Assembly: GCA_026120185.1 (NCBI GenBank)
Contig: JANUWF010001614.1
Location: 3,459,501 to 3,523,500, forward strand
Length of the DNA stretch: 64,000 nt
DNA from: Voacanga thouarsii
Lineage: Eukaryota; Streptophyta; Magnoliopsida; Gentianales; Apocynaceae
Reading direction: 5' to 3'
Shown here: positions 10,984 through 23,489 of the stretch, one piece after another
Position numbering within the stretch: the stretch's first letter is position 1
Layout: each line of letters opens with the position of its first letter
Program-made: the position numbers and the translations under genes
The notes under the pieces: generated by a model
Told to the model about the DNA's origin: nothing
Databases searched by the model: none
Seen by the model: the letters and a program-made list of their open reading frames with translations, nothing else

Positions 10984-13900
10984 TGTAATACCCCGTATTA
11001 AGCTACCTTTATTATGGGGGGGAAGTCATGCATGTCATAGCATTTTTATATTGCATTTGATAAATTGAATTACTTTCATGAAAATATGAGTTTCATGAGT
11101 TTGTTGTTTCTTGAATTAATTTGTTCTTCAAGTGATTGTGTTATTTGAGTTAGTTGAGCTTTTGTTTTATTGAGGAGAATTCAGTAGGAAAATGATGAAG
11201 AAAGTAAGTAGGAATTAAGGGAATTTAATTAGGAGAAATTTATACAAGAATTAATGTGGAATAGTGGATAAAGCTTGATGTTTAATTCTTGATGGGCTTG
11301 AGTTCGAATCCTAGCTAATTCAAATCCTTTCCTTTGTTTTATTTTCTTTTCCCTAACTTTTCCTAAGCTTGCCCAAAATTCTCCTAGGGTAGCTGCAACC
11401 TTGGAGCAAATTCCTAAAATTTAAGAGTGTGATTTATCTTGGGAATTAATTTATAAAGCATTTGAAAATAAATTAAATTCTTATTTCTAATATCTTATCA
11501 TAATCTTTTAGAGTATTTTAAATATTATTAATCTGGATTTTTGAAAGCTATATCTTAGTAAATTAGTAGGAAATAAAGAATATAAAAATATAGCCTATTT
11601 TCTTCAAGTAGCTGACTTTTAAGGAGATAAGTCTCCATGTTTTAATTCTCTTCAAATAATTTTAAAAGGAAATAAAGGGATAAATGCTGGATTTTTAAAT
11701 GAACCACTTATATTCTAGAATATGTGTTTCAAAATTTTGGGGAAAAAGGGAGAGGAATTTTGGTTAGCTTCAAGAAAAAGAAAACCAGAATTTTATATTG
11801 AAAAGTAATTATTTAATAGCTATTTAAATACTCAAGTTATTATAGGGAATTAATTAAATTATTTCTTAATTAAATACCCTAATTCCTTCGTATATTTTTT
11901 TGGAAAATCCCTCAAGGCTACTGCCACCCTTAAGAGCTCTTGGAGATCAACTTATACTCTTCAAAATCTAGTTAGGGTTATCCAAGAAAGCCTTAACCAA
12001 TTAGAAATTTTTTTATCCAAAAAAAAAACCAAAATTTCACCTCCCATTCCTTCAAATTCTTGATAACAAGCAACCCCCATTCTGCACGAAAATTCCAGCC
12101 AAAAACATGCACAAAATCCCTGGAGCAAAAAAAAAAAAAAAAAGAACAGCAACACAAAGACTCCTTTTTCTTCTCTCATTCTCACCGTCTTGGAGACCGA
12201 AAACCAGCATGATTTCTCCGCTTTTTCTATCCAGATTTGCAGCCTTCATAAGCTCCAAAAGCACAGCAGCAACAACCCCTATACCACTGTCTAGATTCAG
12301 TACCCAAAGAAGGACCAAAGCTGTCCAACTTTTCTCTTGTGATCAAGAATCCCCAACAGGGTAGAACTCCACCAAACACCTAAACACCAAAACCTAGTCT
12401 TTTCTACCCAACAAACCACGAAATTCCTACCCTCTTAGCCTCTCAAACTCACAAAAAAAACAGCATTCTGCCTGCTAAAAAATTCATCCAGCCTACTCCA
12501 AGAACAAAGCCAAAACCGAAAAACCCTACAAGGTAAACGATCTTCAACCCTTCTATTCATCTCTTACTCCATTCTTTCTCTCTTTTCTCCCATAAATCAC
12601 GTCTATAAGAGACTGATTTAATCCCTTTCTTGCTAAGTCTCGATCAAGGACATCTAGGCGGACTAATCTCTTCACCTATGCATCAAACTCAAGCTAGTCA
12701 TCAAGGAGTTGCCGTGTTTAAGTCTAGTTCTCTAAGAGGTAATCAAGATCCTATCTTTACTAATTTAAATAACTTCGATCTTTAAAGTAATGTCTTATGA
12801 ATGCTTACAGAGGCTAGTATGAAAGCATGAATGGACTAGAATGATAAATATATTGATGTGAGCTATAGACAAAAGTATGTATGAGATAGGACCTTGACGC
12901 TTCTTTTCATGATGATTCTGATTCTAGGCTAAGTAGGCAAAGATGAGACCTTTTAATGTTTATGGGGCTAATTATGATGATTATATGCTAGATGAATATT
13001 AGAGTTGTCATATAGTGATTTGATTTGGATGAATGCATGGATATGATAAATAGCATGGCAAAGGAAGTTGTGTATGTGATCTAATGAATTAAATTCCTAA
13101 ATACCATGGATGAATTAGGTGATTAATGAGATTATGAGAATTCATATTACATGAAATAGTGGATATAGTATTTGGATTCTAATTATAGATAAGGAAGGAG
13201 TGGAAGTAAGGGCAATCAATTAAGTTGGTTCTAGTTGTTGATTTATCCAAGTTCCTGCATAACCATTTTGATAAATGTTACATGTTTACAAGCAATTTTT
13301 ATAATATTATTTGGAATTCATGTCAATATAATGTTTTAACAAAAAGATTAAAACGTTAGCTAAACATGATAAGTTATACTGTATTGTTTTGATACTTGGG
13401 TTGGAAATGTGCATGTTTTACTTTCTAAATGAGTTTATCAAATTTCAACTATTCAAACTCAAAAATGATTTCTTACTCCATCAAAACGATTTAGAAATGC
13501 AATTACGAAAAACCACATTTTGCAGTCAAGCTAATCAAAGAATTTCAAAAGAGGGAAAATGATTCTGCCCCTAAATGGGGAGCATTGAGTACTCAGTGGG
13601 GGTAGGCTAGTGGTACTAGTCTTGAATAGTAAGAGTGAGTCTTCTGGCAGGAGACCATCTCTAGAAGATGAACTCAACTTGGAGAGGCAACAATACTACA
13701 TCGTCAGGTCGTTCGAGTAAGCATATTGGTCCATGTGGACATTGTTGGGTGTAGAGATGGAAGAGTATCTCACCCTAATGGAAGGATCCCCCACTACCCA
13801 TTGTTGAAAGAATACAGTGGGATGCTATCATAGTGGTAACCATGATATAGATTATGATACTATTGTTTGAATCTTTACTAATCCCTACTTAATGAATTAT

Positions 13901-14382
13901 GAATATATTGAAACGAAGATATCTTGTGAACTATTTTAGGTTCATTGAGCAAGGCTCCTTTGTATAATTGTTATTAATGAAGTTGACTTGTAAACATGAT
14001 TTTGTGAATTTGATAAACTTACTTGCACAAAATGGTTATAATTGACACTGGCATAAACGGGACTTACTGAGATGACAATCTTACACCTTTTATATCAAGA
14101 TTTCAGGGGAGTACTTATATTGAGTAGGTTGAAGGAATAACCGATGATTGTTCATTTGTTTATTTTATTTTGATTTATATTTCTTTCAAGAGATGTTTGT
14201 TAGTATTGATCTCTCGGGATTGTATAAGCTTTTTCCTCTTAAATGTAATAAGAGTATTCTATTATTTTATTTAGTTGGTTATTTTATTAATTTATTATTT
14301 GTACCTCGTTATAAAAACCCCTGGTCCACTGGATGGGGCAACATCCCGCCCTATCTGGGTACGTAGGTAGTGGTGGGTTACA
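10984..14382 (+). mobile_element. 3' LTR of the gypsy element (family B), 3.4 kb
   Basis: It starts TGTAATACCCCG right after the PPT and ends GTGGGTTACA at 14382. It shares with family A the palindrome-centred block (TTGAGTACTCAG at 13585-13596, followed by a GGTAGGCTAGTGGTACTAGT stretch), the CTTCTGGCAGGAG block, and the TATAAAAACCCC block near its end, but the remainder is diverged. Microsatellite-like poly(A) (12128-12143) and a tRNA-like box pair (11255-11312) lie inside. An AGTGGTATCAG sequence follows the LTR, as if another internal region began there. Short ORFs inside show no domains. Confidence 0.8.
11255..11312 (+). promoter_or_regulatory. tRNA-like A-box/B-box pair inside LTR B
   Basis: TGGAATAGTGG (11257-11267) resembles an A box, and GAGTTCGAATCCT (11300-11312) is close to the canonical B box GGTTCGAATCC, with 32 bases between them. 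This is the best B-box match of the five LTR cassettes in the window. No full cloverleaf was found by eye. Confidence 0.5.
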
Positions 14383-14393
14383 AGTGGTATCAG
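14383..14393 (+). other. Primer-binding-site remnant (tRNA-Met type) after LTR B
   Basis: AGTGGTATCAG follows the LTR end at 14382 and matches the start of the usual initiator tRNA-Met primer-binding site TGGTATCAGAGC. The copia LTR at 14394 interrupts it after CAG. Its presence means LTR B was also followed by an internal region, as in a tandem LTR arrangement. Confidence 0.6.
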
Positions 14394-17089
14394 TGTTAGT
14401 GTTGTGCCCTAGAGGCAACCACTTGTACATTGTATATGACACATTTTATTTTAATAAAATGCATTATTTATCTTACAGTTTCTTTTGTTTACTTTTAAGT
14501 AATATAACTGCTCGATAAAATCGCTAGTACAATATTGTGTTAAAGAAATCATAATAGAGATCATGATATGAGATTCTTACTACACTGTATAGTGTTAGTA
14601 CTTAAATAATCTCTAGTCATAGTATTAATGAGACAGGACATCATTAATGCGTTAAGACTAGTATGTGTTAGACTTCCTGATTTGATCAGGCGGTGGTTCT
14701 CATATCCATGAGTATTAAGATACTCAAAGTTAACATATGGATGCTTGTTAATGGAACAAGTTCATTGGATGACCTAACTTTGAGATAATCACATGGATAG
14801 CTATTTAGTGCCAGTGATATAATCTCAATATAGCAAACGTGCAAGTATCCTTAGACTTGAGATCTCAAAGATACTTTGTTTGCTGAGCATTGTACTTTAA
14901 TTCCAATCTCCGGAGCTCGATCAAGGGCTGCCTATGGGATGGATATTGGGTATATTTGAGGTAAATGAAAGTAGTTGAGAGGGTCAATAAAGGATTCACC
15001 ACTCCTAATAGTAGGGGAGAATATCTCACGACCACTTGTACGAATTACTACTCAAGAAGTCCTTGGCCAAGGTATATGTGTATTGGAAATAGTTCCATTT
15101 GATACACACCTAGTGTAGTGGGTTCCTGGTACATGTACTATCGTATTCGGGTCAGAATTAATTCTGGAGGGAGTTGGCACTAATTTCGTACTCCAAGCCG
15201 AATGAGATATTGTATGGTGAAAGGAGTTAATTGCACTGAAGTTTGTTATTGAAGGGTTCATGTCAAGGTCCTTGACTTCCTGGACTCTTGGGTGGTCATG
15301 ATGTGTTGCTAGATACCGCTCAAGATCTGGGAATATCCTGATTGGAATTAATAGGATTAATTCTAATTAATTATGGATTATTAATCTTAAAAACGTTTGG
15401 ATTAATTCATATTCGTTACCAATTGACTGGAAAACCTAATAGGTCACACACAATAGAGGATTATATACTCAAGATGTTATTTGATAACATATTGGGGTTG
15501 ATTGAGAGAAAGAGAAGTTGTTGTGGACAAATTATAATTAGTTATAATTTGTGGTCCAAATTGTAATTGTAACACCCCGCTACCTAGGCTCAACAGGGCC
15601 AGGGATGTTGCCCCGTCCAAAAGACAAGGGGTCTTTATAACTAGGTCACACAAACACAAATAAAACCAATACTTTAAATAACATATAAAATCCAAAATAA
15701 GTTGAATACAATCGTCTCTCAAAATAACACATAAAATAAATAAAATAAAGTCTTCAAGCAGGCAACAAATCTAGCTACTCATCTCCACAACAGGATCAAC
15801 CTGAAAATATGGCATAAAATGTGATGAGATAAAAATCTCAGTATGTGTGCTTTGAGTGTTTCAAGTAAAACACTTCATGAATGCAGGTTGTAAAAATTGC
15901 ATAAGAGAAAATGCTGGCAAGCAATAAATAAGGTTAAAAATAAAGGGTGGCATTTTTCTTTTCAAACTATACATGTGCACAATAAGTACAACCACTCAAA
16001 TGGGTAGCCATAGGTTACCACACGTTGGGCCCCATGACCATATAACAGTCAGAATGCCACACTTGTGCAGACTGATAAAAGGTAGGTGTACGGCCTACCT
16101 TCTTAACACCCAAACTTACCGATTGTCCACTCCAGAAACACACACTCCACATGACTGAAACTTGCTAGCTCGGACCAGCATGACGTACCGGACTGGCATC
16201 CTATCCGGGAAAGACTCACCCCTCAGAGATGGCCACCTATTGAGAGACTTATCCTAACCCTTCAAAGACTAGTCCTAGTAATCTACCCTTATTGAGTACT
16301 CAACGTTGATTGTTCCACTTGGGTGAAAACTGATAAGACATTGCTTTATTTGGAAATGGCAATTAAGGGTTTCTAAAATTCATGTCAAAGTTGGTTTTTA
16401 AAAAGAGTTTAGTGTTTGTGCAAAACTGCTTGTTTGATTTTCAAATGATTTGTTTGACTGAACAAGAAAAGAAACAGTCCTTAATTGCCATTACAAAATG
16501 AGTATCCATACACTTCGCATTTGGCTTGTCATAGTAACCTTTTGTCATCAAATGAGTTTATGCAGGAGCTTACCTGATCCTTTGCTTGAGCAAATTCAAA
16601 ATCTTCCAAAGCTGACCTAACCCCACCTGGGGTAAACACAAACCATATGGTTATACTCAAGCCATTTTCGCTTTCATAAATAATCCTAATTCAACTTATT
16701 ACAATCATAACCCTAATGTCCTAAGCTTTAAGTCTAAATGATAAAGGCTTTTATAAAATAAGTCTAGCTTAACAAGTTAAAATAACTAGGGTTTGTAAAG
16801 TAATTACTAATAAGTTATAGGTTCAAATATTAAATCTTGAGTGTTGTTAAAAAAAAAATAAACTAGGGTTTAATTGATGAAGAATCCTAAGTCCTAGATG
16901 ATATTATTAAATGGTCATTCTTAAATAATATTTTTAAAGTAAATATTAAATTATTGCTAATCTCTTAATTAATAAATAATAGATAGAAAATAATTAATAA
17001 TAAATAAATTTTATTAAATCTTGATTAATAGATAACAAATAAATATAATATTTATGAATATATGGCCTACAAGATCATTAATATTTACC

Positions 17090-17090
<1 letters not shown>

Positions 17091-17143
<53 letters not shown>
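17091..17143. repeat. (ATT)n microsatellite
   Basis: About 17 uninterrupted ATT units inside solo LTR A2. The other family A copies lack the expansion at this point, so it grew after insertion. Confidence 0.9.
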
Positions 17144-17144
<1 letters not shown>

Positions 17145-17884
17145 ATAAAAGGTTTTATTTATTATTATTTTAATATATAAATTTTCATATATTATTTTTA
17201 ATAAAAGATATCATTTATTTAGCTAAAATATTACTATTTCATTTAATACTTCAATTCCAACACTTCCTAGGGTTTTCGAAATCTTTAAAGGAAAACATAG
17301 TATTAATTTTAATTAACGTAATAAAATTGGCTAAATAAAATAACTTAGGATCAACAAGGTCATGATCATAATTTTACTATTGCTAACAAGAATCATGAAC
17401 ATATTCTTCATCATCAAACAACAAACTATTCTATTCATGAATAAAGGCTTAAATCCATACCTACCATCAGATGGCTAAATCTCTACTAAGCATAATCATA
17501 CTCATAGCTTCAATGAAAATAAGAAAATAATATCCTATGAACCAAGGTGACATAATATTTAGCATGCTTAAACATTCATACTCACTTAAGACATGAAGAA
17601 CATGCATCGATCCACAAGGAATTTCATAAGGCTTAATCAAGATCAATCATTCTCATGCTTCAATATCTACTCCTTCTTACATATGCATATATCCAATCCC
17701 CAATCATATTCTATCCATTTCTATTAACATCTAAGAGATATGACTTTAGAATTAAAAAGAAGGTTAAAGAGAAATATTTAGTTGATGACTATCTCGTTGC
17801 AGATTTAAGGAGATCCACACGCTTGGAAGGCTTGAATCGTCCAAGAAAGGAGAAAGAAAATAGTCGTGGTTGTAGCAACCATTT

Positions 17885-17885
<1 letters not shown>

Positions 17886-17921
<36 letters not shown>
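17886..17921. repeat. (GA)n microsatellite
   Basis: About 18 GA units inside solo LTR A2. Copies A1 and A3 have only short runs at the matching place (7140-7158 and 22714-22732). It accounts for the Glu/Arg and Ser/Leu repeats in overlapping small ORFs, which are not genes. Confidence 0.9.
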
Positions 17922-17923
<2 letters not shown>

Positions 17924-19499
17924 CATGTTAAAGATTGATGGGAAAAAGGTGAACAAAAGTTGTTCTTGGCTACCTTGATGATGTTCTTGAGACTTCAAGG
18001 AAAATTCTGGTTTTTGTTCCAATTGCAAATTCTTGTTTTCTAGATTTGATGTTATAAAATCCAAAAATGGACTCTAGGGAGTATGTAGGCGTGTTCTGGA
18101 ATTTTTTGGAGGGATTGGAGGTGTTTAGAGTGGTCTTAGGCTTGAAGAAAGGTAGTGTGTGTTTTTGGTGTTCTTGGTGAAAATGGAAAGAATTGGAGAG
18201 AGCTGGAGAATTGCTGAAGGGGTTGGCCGAAATATTGAGGGATTTTTGTGATTTGATTTTTAGATTAGGGAGAAGAGGGAAATCTGATTGTTTCGAAATT
18301 CAAATGGAGGAATTTATGGAGTGTTTTAAGGTAAAAGATATGGTAATGATGTTTGATTGATGGAGGTTCTTTGGAGCTACAATGGAGCCGGCTGGTTTGC
18401 TGTGGTTTGCTGAAATGAATGAGGGTTGAAGGAGCTATAAGGTTGGCCAAAATACTGAGTTCAATGGTGGGAAAATTTTTTGTTTTTGAAGCTTAATCCA
18501 AGGGTGTTTTCATGGAGCAATTGCTGGAATTTTTTGAACTTCAATTGAAAGCTTGATTGGAGTAATTGAAAGAGGAATTTGAAGAGTGGCTATAGAGCCT
18601 AATCAAGTAAGGTCAATGGAGGGGGTAATGGAGTTCAGTCTACTACTGAACAAAGGTTAATTCATAGAAGTTTGAGGTGATTTTTGGATAAGGCTTGAAG
18701 AGAGAGCAAGGCTAGAATTTTTCTGGTTTGAGATTCGAATTGTTTGCTGGAATTTATTGTGTAGTTTTTCTGCAATGTTCTAGCCGATTTGCAGAGAGTT
18801 TGGAGAGGTATTTGAGGGTCCTTTAAGGTTGGTTTCCAGCCTTCTTTATGGAGGAAAAGCAGAGGTAATTTACTGGTTTGAAGGGTAGAAGAAACAGCTT
18901 TGATTTTAGACTGCTATGCATCGAAGCTGTCCAGAATTTTTTTTCTGATTTACACAGCTTTGTGCAGTCCAATTTTTGGCAAATAATTTCAGTCTTCAAG
19001 ATGAATAAGTTGGCCATTTTTCTGGCAGCATTTGAGTAAGAAAGATGGTTGAAATTTTCGAAGACTAGGCTGTCCAAGAACCTAGAAAATTTTCAGATTT
19101 CTTCCATGAAGAAGATGAACACTATGGAGTGGAGTTTGAAGGTTCAACCATGGAGATTAATTCTCTTGGAACCTTCCTTAACTCCTTCCCTACTTTCAAC
19201 TAAAACTCTAACCTCTAAGGACCATTTTTGAAATTCCAAGGCCCATAAGCCTTGCTGAATTTTTTGGAATTAAAATATGGATTTGGATAAATTGAACAAA
19301 CTTAATTGGTAAAGAATTTAAGGTAAGCTAGGGAATTAAAGGACATGAATCCCTTAAGAATTCTTTTAGGGCATAAGAATAGGATTAGGGCATTCCCTTC
19401 TTGTCTCCCCTAGGACAACTCTCCTATTGTTATTTATGGAATGCAAGGGACGAAAATCCACCCTTAAATTAAAATAATCATGACAAAAATTTAAATGAT

Positions 19500-19554
19500 G
19501 GGATTTGAACTCAAGACTTTAGAGATTAATTCCAAAGCTCTAACCACTGAACCA
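19500..19554 (-). promoter_or_regulatory. tRNA-like A-box/B-box pair inside LTR A2
   Basis: Minus-strand reading gives TGGTTCAGTGG (19544-19554) as A box and GAGTTCAAATCCC (19500-19512) as B box, spaced like those of tRNA genes (about 31 bases). Flanking sequence matches the other family A copies. Confidence 0.5.
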
Positions 19555-21029
19555 CAACAACTCTTGTTCTTATTTTCTCTCCCGAATATTCTTCCTATTT
19601 AATCCTCAAGCTATATTCCTATTTTGATCTCAAGCAAAAATTACCATTTTACCCTTCCTACCCAATAATCATAACTAAGCCTTCTAGACTATAAATCATA
19701 ATTCTAAAGCACTTCATCATTCAAATATATATATATTCATGCAAGAAAATATGATATGCATCCCGAACCCCTTACTCTAGGGTTGGCTTTAGGTGGGGTT
19801 TCACAGTAATTGTGAGAACTTGATGTTTCCAATTACAATTAGGGAACTCTAACTGTTTTAGAATTCTAGATTTTCAGTAAATTTTTCTATATTATAATGA
19901 TATAACCCAAAAACCCTAGTGTGGAATTCACATGAAAAATTGCAGCCACCTAAACCTTTTCTTCTTCTTCTCTCTCTCTCGATTGTTCTTGTGAAGAACC
20001 CTAGCTGCCATTTTTTTCTACTAGCATAGGAAATTTTGGTGCTTGAGTATTCCTCTGTGTGGATTACTATTAGAGATAATCACACACTGTGAATATAGTG
20101 GTTAGACATTCAACTCTCGTGAAGTTGGATCAAGAGGATTGCTGAATCGTGCCTCGACTTGAAGAAGAAATTTTGTTCTTCGGACGATCAAACAAAAGGT
20201 AAAAATCTGTTACCTTTATTATCTTTATGTCTTGTTTTCCACACATAGGCAGGTCTTGGGATAGTATCTTGTTTTATTTTCCGCTGCATCGTATAGGATA
20301 CGAGCCTAAGATCTCCTTTCACCATACAATATCTTATTCGGTTTGGAGTACGAATTAGTGCCAACTCCCTCCAAAATTAATTCTGGCCCAAATACAATAG
20401 TACTTGTATCAGAAACCCACTACTTTATATGTGTATCAATTGGAACTATTTCCAATACACAATCCCCTTGGCCCAGGACTTCTCGAGTAGTAATTCCTAC
20501 AAGTGGTCGTGAGATATTCACCCCTACTATTAGGAGTGGTGAATTGTTTATTGACCCTCTCAACTACTTTTGTTTACCTCACAATGTACCCAATATGCAT
20601 CCCATAGGCGGCCTTCGATCAAGCTCCGGAGATTGGAATCAAAGTACCTTGGAGATCTCAAGTCTAAGAATACTTGCACGTTTGCTATATTGAGATTATA
20701 TCACTGGCACTAAATAGTTATCCATGTGATTATCTCAAAGCTAGGTCATCCAATGAACTTGTTCCATTAACAAGCATGTGAAACCCCAGTTGAAACTAAC
20801 CTTAGAGTAAGGGGGTTGGGATGTATATCATATTTTATTGCATGCTTAAATATATTTTTATATGATTTTACATGCTTTAGATTTGTGATTTGTAGCCTAG
20901 AAGGTTTAATTGTGTTTATTGAGTAAGAAGGGTAAAATGGTAAATTTTGCCCAAGGTGAAAATAGGGAGATAGCTTGAGGATTAAATAGGAAAAATATTT
21001 GGGAGAGAAATTAAGAACAAGAGTTGTTG

Positions 21030-21085
21030 TGGTTTAGTGCTTAGAGCTTTGGAATTAATTCTTGAGGTATTGAGTTCAAATTCCC
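21030..21085 (+). promoter_or_regulatory. tRNA-like A-box/B-box pair inside LTR A3
   Basis: TGGTTTAGTGC (21030-21040) and TGAGTTCAAATTCCC (21071-21085) are placed like tRNA internal promoter boxes. The cassette sits about 250 bases from the LTR start, as in the other family A copies. Confidence 0.45.
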
Positions 21086-23448
21086 TCATTGGAGTTTTAG
21101 CATGATTAAATTTTATTTTTGTTTGGGAAGGCTATGTTTCGGCCTTTGCATGCTTTATGGAAGAGTAGGAGTGTTGTCCTAGGGGAGACATGATAGGAAT
21201 GTCCTAATCCTACTCTTGTGCCCTACAAAAGCTTCTAAGGGATCCATACCCTTTTTAATCCCTAGCTTTCTTTAATTCTTAGACAATTAGGTTGTTTGAT
21301 TTGCTCAAGCCAATTTCATTCCAGAAAATTCCAGCAAAGTGCTGTGACTTTGAAGGTTTCGAAAATGTCCATATGAGTCATCTTATGGACCAAAAATGGG
21401 TAGGAGTTGTGGAATGTTCCCAAGAGATTAAACTCTATGGTTGAACTTTCAAAACTCCACTCTAGCTATGTTCAAAGTGTCTTGTGCATTCAAAGTGTCG
21501 AAGTTTTTAGCCATCATTTCCTCCCAAATGCTGCCAAAAAATAGCCCTTTTGAACAACTTGAAATTTGAAATTTTATGGCCAAATTCGGACTGCACAAAT
21601 GCTGTGCAAACCAGAAAATTTTCTGGGCAAATTCGCAGCTTAGGTGAGCTTAAACCAAGCTGTTTTCTTCTAGTTTTTCACCAGCACCTTAGCCACGTTT
21701 TTCCTCCATAAAGAAGGCTAGAAACCAGCCTTGAAAGACCTCTAAATACCCCTTCAAATCCTATGCAAGCTGACTGAACAATGGCAGAAAAATCTGCCCA
21801 GAATTTTCCTTCAAACTTGCGAAAATCACTGAACAGAAATTCCAGCTTGTTCCTTCTTCAGCCTTGTCCGAAATCTTCATCATTTTTCTGTACAAACTTC
21901 CCTTGAACAGCCATGAACTGAGCTCCATCATCTTCCCCAACCTTCTACTTGAAAAACATGTTCATGGCTGCCCCTAAAGTATCTCCATCAATTACTCCAA
22001 TCAAGCCCTTGATTGAAGACCAAAATTCTAGCAAACATGTTTAGCAAACTACCATAAATCATCCCTCAAATAACCAGAAATCTCCTCACCATTGTACTCC
22101 ATATTTTCGGCCACCATTAAGCTTTTTCAAACGGCTTTCATCCAGCAAAAACTCTGAGCAACCAGCCGGCCATTAGAGCTTCCCAAAAGCTTTCCATTGA
22201 TCAAGATCTTCTCACCATATTTTGTTTTCAAATTTGGTTCCCTAAAATATTCTTTTAGGATTTCAAACAACCAGCTTTCCTTTTTCCTTTCAAATCAGAA
22301 AATTCAACTTCCTAAATCCTCCAAATCAGTTGACCACTCCCTCCTACACAGAATTTCAGCCAGCCCTCTCCCTAATCTCCCTATCCTCTCCATTCTCTCC
22401 AAACCAAGAACACCAAAAACACCAAGAACACCTACTAACCCTCCTCACGCCTAAGACCTCTCCAAACCATTCCAATCTTCTCCAAAAACTCCAGATTACA
22501 TCTACTCAACCCCTTGAATCCATTTCTGCAATTTTTAACATCAAACTCCAAAATCCGACTCTCTCTCTTGGATCGAAATCAGTATTTTTGTGAAGGCTCA
22601 AGAACACCTTCAAGGTAAGCTTGTTCAATCAACTCCATCTTCACTAATCTTCAACCCCTAATGAATAGATATGTGTATAATCATACTAATGAACACTCTT
22701 TTTCTCTTTTCTCTTTCGCTCTCTCTCTCTCTTGGCCGAATGATTTCTTCAACAATGGCCATATTCTCTTCATCTCTCTTGGACGGATCTAGTCTCCTAA
22801 GAGTAAGATCCATTCGAAACTACTCCAAGATACTCATCAATCAAGTAAGCCTCTTCAACCCTCTTTTTAAATTCTCGATTCATGTCTCTAGGATGATATT
22901 GGAAGGAGATGGATTATGATTAGGGTTTGAGCATGTGTTGTTGTGATGAGTTGAGATTGAAGCATGAATAAATGTGTGTATATGATGAAGATGGGATTAA
23001 TGCATGATGATGATTGGTCTTGGTTAGGTTATATGATGTTTTAGAGTTTAATGCATGTCTCCATGTCGTGAGTGGTATATATGATCAAGCATGTTAGAGA
23101 TTATGTTACCTTGGTGAATAGGGTTTATGTTCATGTATGATTGTTGAAGCCATGAATATGTTTATGTTGGTAGAGGTTGGATCATATCTTGATAAATTTA
23201 GATCTATGCATTTATTTATGATTTGGATGATTTGATGAATTGGAGTGGAATGTATGTTCATGATTATGATTAGCAATAGAAATATGATCATGACCTTGTT
23301 ATCTCTAAGCTAATTTTATTTCATCAATAAAATGATTATTACTATAATTTCTTCTAGTAAATTTCGAAAACCCTAGGAAAATGTGGATTTGGTCCTTTAT
23401 ATAAAATAGTGATATTTTAGTCAAATAAATGATAGCTTTTATTAAAGA

Positions 23449-23452
<4 letters not shown>

Positions 23453-23484
<32 letters not shown>
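23453..23484. repeat. (AT)n microsatellite
   Basis: A run of alternating AT of about 30 bases inside solo LTR A3. Confidence 0.85.

Positions 23485-23489
<5 letters not shown>

Larger units (their letters stand above)
15568..19805 (-). mobile_element. Solo LTR of gypsy family A (copy A2), 4238 bp
   Basis: Ends are TGTAACACCCC and GGGGTTTCACA, flanked by GTAAT (15563-15567 and 19806-19810). Removing it restores the copia LTR sequence also seen intact at 50030-50060. Internal marks: palindrome TTGAGTACTCAA (16292-16303), an (ATT)n run (17091-17143), a (GA)n run (17886-17921) and a tRNA-like box pair (19500-19554). No PBS, PPT or coding domain was seen. Confidence 0.9.
14394..20312 (+). mobile_element. 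Ty1/copia LTR (plus strand), nearly complete, split by solo LTR A2
   Basis: The LTR starts TGTTAGTGTTGTGCCC at 14394 and can be aligned along the whole LTR at 48836-50548. It is interrupted by a family A solo LTR (15568-19805) with target duplication GTAAT, after which it continues GTAATTGTGAGAACTTG. It breaks off at GAGCCTAAGAT (about 20312), about ten bases short of the expected CCCAACA end, and is joined directly to an inverted piece of the same LTR. About 1.68 kb of LTR is present once the insert is removed. No coding function. Confidence 0.85.

Noticed and set aside
17655..18064. ORFs at 17655-17978 (+) and 17789-18064 (-)
   Set aside because: They lie in the non-coding solo LTR A2 and span a (GA)n run; the Arg/Glu and Ser/Leu repeats are artefacts.
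21030..21085. Functional tRNA gene
   Set aside because: The A and B boxes are recognisable, but no complete acceptor and anticodon stems could be seen by eye, and the sequence recurs in every family A LTR.
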